A DNA stretch of 64,000 nucleotides. It comes from Eucommia ulmoides (lineage: Eukaryota; Streptophyta; Magnoliopsida; Garryales; Eucommiaceae). This document shows, piece by piece, positions 57,429 to 64,000 of this stretch. The notes beneath the pieces are model-generated. The model searched no databases, was not told the DNA's origin, and saw only the letters and a list, made by a program, of their open reading frames with translations. A program made the translations under genes and the position numbers. Position 1 is the stretch's first letter, and each line of letters opens with the position of its first letter. The stretch is from contig CM028325.1 of assembly GCA_016647705.1 (NCBI GenBank), positions 28,996,474-29,060,473 of the forward strand, given 5' to 3'.

Positions 57429-58682
57429 GTTGATCCCAAAATTTTGATGGACAATTACATGTTGATGTTTTTGTAGAACTAACAAGTTTATTGAGTGTTT
57501 CAGTTTAAAAGTTTCATTGATGATGTTATCATGAAGTAATTGTTAAGGATGCGAAGAGACAAACATTAAGAGATTGAAGATTCTGAAGAACCTAGGTGAA
57601 AATAACTGAAATTCATTTTTACTCTTAATGTATCCTGATTAGAATCACACACGACACAAATTAAATTATTTATATTTTAGTGTATTTTTTATTAGGATCC
57701 TAATTAGTTAACATATTTGCTCCAATTTGAAATTTAAAAAAAAAAATTGACCTAAGAAAAATTAGTGTTTAAAATTTATTTATAGTGTCAATTAAGTTAA
57801 CCGAGAAAATAAATCAGTTAAAGGGTCTAAAACGTTAAAAATTGGAGTTGAATTGAGTTAAGGAAAAAATGTTTCAGTATTGATTAGTCAACCGACTAAG
57901 AAGGATCGGTCAACTGATGGGCTTAACTTGGGAATTGGGAAAGTCTCTAAATCGATCGGACAACCTATCAAGATAGATTGGTCAACTAATGGCCGATAAG
58001 TGAACTCTCTGAATTGATCGGTCAACCAACTATTGATGATCGGTCAATTGACCAGGGCCAAAATTTGACCTAGAGAAGCATCCTGAATTAATCAACTAAC
58101 CAACCCATGGGGATCAGCCAACCAACCATTGTTTGAGAATGTCTTGGCTAGCAACCTGAAACGATCGGACGACCGATGGCCTATGATCGGTCAACCGATT
58201 GAGCTGTTTCAAATTTTGAGGATTTTTGGGATTTGATCCAAAATTAGCCGTTACTAGCCATTTTTGGGTTGATATTTTGGAGATATTCTAGGGATTTGAA
58301 CATATTATAGTTGTATTACTTTTATTTAAATATCCCTATAGATATGGTACACTTATTTTAAGTGTTTCTCAATTTAGTCTATTTAATACTTGCTATCCTT
58401 TCGATTTGAGAATATGAAATAATTTGGGGACTAAATTGAATTATTTAAAAGTCATATTTAAGTGAAATTGACCAGGATTAAATGATATTGATATATGAGA
58501 TCTATATGTGCATTTACTTGTCATATCTTGTGGGAACTAACTGTTAGAGGACCTGTTTCAAATCAATTTAAATAGATCTGCATTTTTCACATATCAACAT
58601 ATCATTCTATCAAGAACTTTCAGTTCGTGAGCTTTCTAAAAATTATTATTCTGAGATTATATCGAGAGATTATTGTAAGATT
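57429..58682 (+). mobile_element. Long LTR (copy 2, TGTTGATCCC family), 5' half
   Basis: Begins TGTTGATCCCAAAATTTTGATGG and follows copy 1 (reversed from 2760) through GAGTGTTTCAG, AGACAxACATTAAGAGATTGAAGATT, the TTGACCGA-type array (57885-58200) and GAGAGATTATTGT. There it is cut by the LTR at 58683. The sequence that should follow occurs, in the opposite direction, at 62951-64000. Confidence 0.7.
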
Positions 58683-59360
58683 GTAACGACCTAATTTTTC
58701 AAGGCGGCCATGCGGTTTCTCCCCTTGGAGAATTAACTCTAAACCAAATAACCGATAATTTTTTTCATATAAATCCGAAGTTTTACCAATTACGGCGACA
58801 GTTATAATTATCGACGACGATAATTTTACTAAATAATCAATATCTTAATTAATAAAGATCTGATAAATTTTACACACGACGACGATAATTAGAACTATTG
58901 AATTTTCGAGTCGATATTTTATTCTATAAAATCCGATAAATTTTACAACGCTACGGCGACCAATTATATTTATCAAATACATCGATTCAACTTTTCAAAC
59001 AGTAACTAATAAATACAATTATTACAAATAGAAATTCACCTAAAATTTATGTCGCTATTTTCGTTCTCACTGGTCTTGCAATCAAAACTGTGGGGTTGTG
59101 AGCCAATACTCAGTAGAATTCCAACCGTTCTAATACGTGTATTTAATTAATACAACAAATAAAACACATTGGCATGACTTCCATATAATTTCACGTAATC
59201 GTAATTATTTCATGCGAACTAACAACTATAATTCACCGATAATAATAATCTAAATCACACAATAGAGAAATACATATATCAGAAGAGTTAGAAATTCTAC
59301 TTGAAAACCAAAACCGAAATTCGATCGGAATAGTTTTCTCATTCCGAAATATATTAACGT

Positions 59361-59407
<47 letters not shown>

Positions 59408-59923
59408 AGATGAAATTTCAAGATCACAACATCGAAATTGAAACAATTTTTACCCGCTTCCAAAACCACAACCATATCATATCTCTCTTAAGATAAAGAT
59501 GAAGTTCTCCCATAATAATCCATTTCTTATTTCTTTATATTACTTTTATTATCATCCATATAACATAGCACGTGTCCTTAGCCAACCATAATACACATGT
59601 ATAATGTTATAGCCACAAACGACTTGCTTTTATATTAAGAATTCCAAAATTACATTTAACACCCATTTTTATAAAATAATTCATATTAGTTCCAATAATT
59701 ACACTTATCTCTCCAAAACTATTAAATATTTATTTTAAATTTCATAATATGCAAAATAACCCAAAAATATCAAAATAATATTTTCAAAAATATAACTTTA
59801 ACATTTAAGTCCAAAAATTTTAAAGTATAAATGTACACCACAAATTTATAAAATTGTTTCCAAAAATATTAAACTTATATAAAATAATATTTTTCAAAAT
59901 ATAAATTGTCGGGGTATTACAAT
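58683..59923 (-). mobile_element. 3' LTR of a minus-strand Ty3/gypsy element (1241 bp)
   Basis: On the + strand it begins TGTAACGACCTAATTTTTC and ends TCGGGGTATTACA. On the minus strand it is directly preceded by ATTTTGAGGATGAAATTTATTTAAAGTGGGTCGAT, split here as a FEDEI-like 3' end and polypurine region typical for chromovirus (Tekay-like) elements. It contains (TC)n(TA)n at 59360-59406. Confidence 0.65.
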
Positions 59924-60409
59924 CGACCCACTTTAAATAAATTTCATCCTCAAAATTTCGTTTAAAATATTAATAATTCAGAATCGCATCATACTGGTCA
60001 TTCTGGGTTAAATAATAATTGAAAGCCACCACCACGCTTCTACTGTGCTATTCTGATAAAAATAACAATAACGTTTATATACAACCAATAAATATATTTT
60101 TTTAAATATCACGATAATCTCACTTGGATTGAGTTTATCTCAATTCCAATAGGTCTATGATCTCGATAATTTTTTCACTTGGCATGACTTTTCAAATCCA
60201 CTGTCATATCTCATAACCAACATTTACCAATTTCGTCCGACATTTCAAGCCAACATATCGTAGCCAACATCTTATCCAATAGATAACTCAATTCCTTGTA
60301 AACTGTCCTATGAGACTAAAAATAATCAATCTCAATATCTACATCAAAATTTCAATAATCTTATAAACTTATCAACACAATCTAAACCTCAAATAACAAA
60401 TTTTATGTA
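59924..60409 (-). mobile_element. 3' internal remnant of the minus-strand gypsy element
   Basis: Only the last noncoding part before the LTR is recognisable. No pol frames are open. Confidence 0.4.
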
Positions 60410-60850
60410 AATACCTCTCAATCACATAAATACGTCTCAAAACACGTAGATACGTCAAAATTATACAAATATATTTCAAAATACATAAATACGATCAAAC
60501 CACATAAATGCATCTCGAAACACATACATACGTCTCAAAACACATAATTACGTGTCGAAATACATAAACACACCTCAACCACATCAATACTTATTGAAAT
60601 ATATAAACATGTGCCAATCATATAAATATGTATCGAAACACATAAATATATATGAATCACATAAATACGTGTCAATCCCGTAAATACATCTTGAAATACA
60701 TAAATATATCCCAAATCACATAAATATCTAGAAACACGTAAATATGTCACCAACACGTAATTATGTCTCAACCACATAAATACATTTCAAACACCTAAAT
60801 ACGTGTCAAACTATAAAAACCAAATACATCTCAAATCACATAATTACATC
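60410..60850. repeat. Imperfect ~20-bp minisatellite (ACATAAATACGTCTCAAAAC)
   Basis: Some twenty variants of ACATAAATACGTxTCxAAxC in succession with indels. Apparent frames through it are periodic and not genes. Confidence 0.75.
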
Positions 60851-60989
60851 TCCAAAGTAATGTAACATAACGAGTTCAACACTCACGTAAAAGGTATATA
60901 AAACTATTACATAAAACCCTCAATCGAATTTCTAAAATACCAATCAAGCTTAAAAACTCAAATTAGCTTTTCAAAATAACAATTGAGTC

Positions 60990-61630
60990 CCAATGGTCTC
61001 ACAATGACCCCATACTCCGACTCCACCTAACGCTAGTTGTGAACTAATTTCTCTCTGAATATTTTATCGGTGTACTGTCTTCGTAGTATAAAGGCATTTT
61101 ATGGATGAAGTATTTTTATCAAAATCCACTTTCCAATAAAACATAGCCACCCTGGGCAGTATCCAACCCCAACAAAAATATCATCATAACATAACAATCG
61201 AATTTAAATCGACTGGTCAACTCACTTGTATAGAATAAAATAACATACTTCCTTACCAACCATTGGATTGTTTACCTCACGATCTGGAGTTATAACGGTA
61301 CAATAATCTGTCCAACTGTGCCATTTAAGGTGGCTATCAGTGTCATAATCATTCAATATCTCAAATGGTAAGAGCAACCACCCGGTAGGACTTGCCTGAC
61401 AAGTAACCACTTGTATAGAATAAAATAACATACTTCCTTACCAACCATAGGATTGTTTACATTACAATCTGGAGTTATAATGGTAATGTAATCTGTCCAA
61501 CTGTTCCATCTAAGGTGGCTATCAGTGTTAGGGTCATTCAATATCTCCAATGGTAAGATAAACCACCCTGTAGGACTTATCTGACAAATAACCACATATA
61601 TTCACCCTGCAGGACTTATTTGACAGTTAA
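60990..61630 (-). mobile_element. Gypsy LTR-like sequence with a 185-bp tandem duplication
   Basis: The CACTTGTATAGAATAAAATAAC word occurs at 61223 and 61408, beginning two ~185-bp copies (61223-61407 and 61408-61592) that include ATCTGGAGTTATAA and CTAAGGTGGCTATCAGTG words. The part before it matches 61860-62100 (GTGTACT..CTTCGTAGTATAA). Likely a duplicated stretch of the LTR that follows. Confidence 0.5.
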
Positions 61631-62800
61631 TGTCACACCTCTCCCCAACCCCCAATGCCTAAGGCCGGGTGTGACGTTGACTTGACGTTACTTGATCGAT
61701 CACCAAATATATATATATATACATACATACACCGCTATATTTTTTTTTTCAAAAATATATTTACCCACTTCAAAATTTGGGAATACATGTGTCCCAAATA
61801 TTCACAACAAAACTACAAAAAAAACTTTGAACCTTTCACGGTTCCCACCTGTCCAGCCAACCCTCCAAAACGACATCACCTCCTGACTCTACCTAGTGCC
61901 AGTAGCGGATCCGTTCATACCTGCGGCACCTGAAGCTAAATATTTCATCAGTGTACTATTTTCATAATATAAAAATAATTTAATGAACAAGTGTATTTAT
62001 CAAATACCACTTTTCAAACATAATATAAATATAACCGCAGACCCAGCAGGAATAAAATTCCACTGCTGCCATTACAATAAAATGATACTTTTAAATCAAC
62101 CAATCAAATAATCAAGATATATAATAAAATACAACACACATATTTTTCTACTAGCCATAGGATCGTTTCACCTCACGATCGGGAGTTACGACGGTACCGT
62201 AACCTATACAATTGTGCCATCTAAGGTGGCTGTCAGTGTCAGGGCCATTTAATATCCCCAATGGTAGAGGCAGCCATCTGCATGATTTGCACTCCTAATT
62301 GGTCTCAACAAATATGTACCTTGTAGGACTTGCCTGATAAGTAACAACAAATATCCACCCTGCAGGGTTTATCTGACAAGTAACAACAAATATCCACCAT
62401 CCAGGACTTGTTTAACAGGTAACAACAAATATACACCCTGCGGGACTTACCTGTCAGGTAACCACAAATATACACCCTGTAGGACTTGCTTGATAGGTAA
62501 CAACAAATATCCATATCTTGCAAAACTTACCCTCCTGACGAGAAGACAACTATGACATAGTCGGATAGTAAAAATCATTTTCTACATTTAAAAATTTACT
62601 TTATCCGCGTAACGTTATAAGTAATCAATTTTAATAAACTATTTTTTTTTCCATATTTTAGTACGAAAATATAATTTGATAATTTACATAGAAGACAATA
62701 CACTTATCTCGATTTTTGCGCTACCAAAAACACTATCGTCAGAATGCTACGTGGGCGACGTCACCTGTGAACCTAACAACCAAATGGCCTAAACTAAAAA
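61631..62800 (-). mobile_element. Minus-strand gypsy LTR related to the solo LTR at 44609
   Basis: The + strand start TGTCACACC is the complement of the GGTGTGACA end of the 44609-47243 LTR. The complement of 61880-61910 shares ACTGGCACTAGGTAGAG with it. It contains the 39-bp minisatellite and the segment shared with 57080-57428. Its other end was not identified. Confidence 0.5.
62308..62520 (-). repeat. 39-bp minisatellite, about 5.5 units
   Basis: ACAAATAT occurs at 62308, 62347, 62386, 62425, 62464 and 62503, exactly 39 bases apart, with CCACCCTGCAGGACTTGCCTG-like sequence between. Not a CRISPR: plant LTR context and no spacers. Confidence 0.9.
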
Positions 62801-62950
62801 TATTTTTTAAAATAACCTAATATGCACTATTTTTCATTCCCATTTTTTTTAATTATACGAAATTATTTTAACACCTAATTCTTTAAGTTAAATTTAACTA
62901 TACAGAAATTACTATAACAACGACTACAAAAAAATTTCCCTTAATAATGT

Positions 62951-64000
62951 TGTTGGCCTAGTGAGCTATCTAAGAGGAGATTGAATTAGATAGTATTACA
63001 AATATCAGAATATAATACTTCAAAAATCAAACAATTAATTTTATCCTAAAATTAATTATTATCTTTTATAGTAGTGGATTATGTGTTATCAACTAGGTGC
63101 ACACTCAAACAACAAAATATAAATAATATAAATAATACAGCACACAGAAATTTATACCGATTCACCAAGCTGTTGTTGGCTAATTCAGTCCCTCAAGCTC
63201 CGCGGAGAGTCGCACCCACTAAACTCAAGATTCCTTTAAAGGTAAGAACCAAACCCTCACAACGATTATTTTCACAGGCTCATAATCAACCTTTATAATT
63301 CTTTTTCACAGGCTAAAGAATAACCACTATCTTTTTACCAAGCGAAAGATTAACCTAATTCTATTACATGGAGAATTACGACCTAATTCTTTTTATACCT
63401 TAGACTCAAGAATTAAACCTCACAAAAATACGCTCCAAATATCCTTTTACCTAGTAAGGATTGAACCGTTACAATTCACTCACAAATTCAATCAATGAAG
63501 AATTAACATCTAATCTTTTTATACTCTAGGCAAAGATCAAAACCTCAATCTCTTTACCGAAAAAGATTAAAATCAACTACCCTTAATTAGACACTCCCAG
63601 TAGTATCTAATGCGACACTCAACTCACCAATTAAAAATAATTGATAAGTTATTTTCCTACTTGGAACTTCTACCATCTCAGATAAATTTAAACTCAATTA
63701 ATATCCTAATACTAGTGATAGAAAAGTGAAAATTTCAAAATCTAATAAATAAATATGGGTAGCAAGAAATTAAGCATGTAATAAGATTTTCTAAAGAAAT
63801 TGTTTCAAAAATAATTTTCAATAAAAATTTCAAAAAATAATTTCAAAGATCAAATTCCAAATACTAAATAATATAATCAAGAAACAATTAATAAGAAGTA
63901 ATTTAGAAAGATCTCACCAGAATTCCACCAAAAAAATAATGATTAGCAATGAAACTTCAGATCGGTTGTAATAATAATCCACAACAAATATTTTTCAAGA
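62951..64000 (-). mobile_element. Long LTR (copy 3, TGTTGATCCC family), 3' half, cut by the window end
   Basis: The complement ends ...AGGCCAACA at 62951, matching the TGTTG start as a short inverted repeat. From 63070 to 64000 it parallels copy 1 at 540-1510 (GGTGCACACxCAAACAAC, TTCACCAAGCT, CTTTTTACCAAGC, AGATCTCACCAG). No primer-binding site lies beside it, so it is a 3' or solo LTR. Confidence 0.65.

Noticed and set aside
62308..62520. Exactly spaced repeats resembling a CRISPR array
   Set aside because: Head-to-tail 39-bp minisatellite without unique spacers in a plant LTR.

Overview
This is nuclear DNA from a flowering plant, most likely a eudicot. It is strongly AT-rich, its genes carry GT-AG introns, and it is full of LTR retrotransposons, TRIMs, MITEs and a probable Au-type SINE. 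No bacterial, phage or organellar operon is visible. The species cannot be named from the sequence.

Only two intact host genes are supported, and they converge between about 11.7 and 24.6 kb. On the + strand is a cytosolic h-type thioredoxin (3 exons, 121 aa, WCGPC active site). On the - strand is a complete cell-wall beta-galactosidase of family GH35, BGAL3-like (19 exons, 844 aa, with signal peptide and C-terminal galactose-binding lectin domain). All splice junctions were followed by eye, and exon lengths, phases and residues add up in both. Thioredoxin intron 1 holds a triple-LTR TRIM, an antisense Au-SINE-like copy and a Harbinger-type MITE. The beta-galactosidase introns hold an unusually dense cluster of a second MITE type.

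Left of the genes (1-11 kb): an LTR end, a long LTR with a recurring TTGACCGA-type motif, the 3' end of a Ty1/copia element, AT-rich spacer, a hAT-like MITE with a perfect 8-bp target duplication, and a degenerate tandem repeat beside the thioredoxin promoter.

Middle (25-35 kb): a second TRIM, AT-rich spacer, a diverged 0.6-kb duplication, a G-box-bearing GC-richer island, and two MITEs abutting at one TTA.

Right (35-64 kb): nested retrotransposons. Two Tat-like Ty3/gypsy elements carry a decayed antisense extra ORF just upstream of the polypurine tract and 3' LTR, with no pol visible. A Ty1/copia pol is split by a 2.6-kb solo LTR with a perfect 5-bp duplication. The second antisense ORF is split by another solo LTR. 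Several related gypsy LTRs with internal minisatellites follow, then two further copies of the long LTR seen at the left edge.

The most interesting material is the pair of antisense ORFs beside 3' LTRs, a near-perfect long hairpin directly upstream of an LTR TATA box, the dense intronic MITE cluster, and a four-copy array of ~190-bp repeats of unknown origin.
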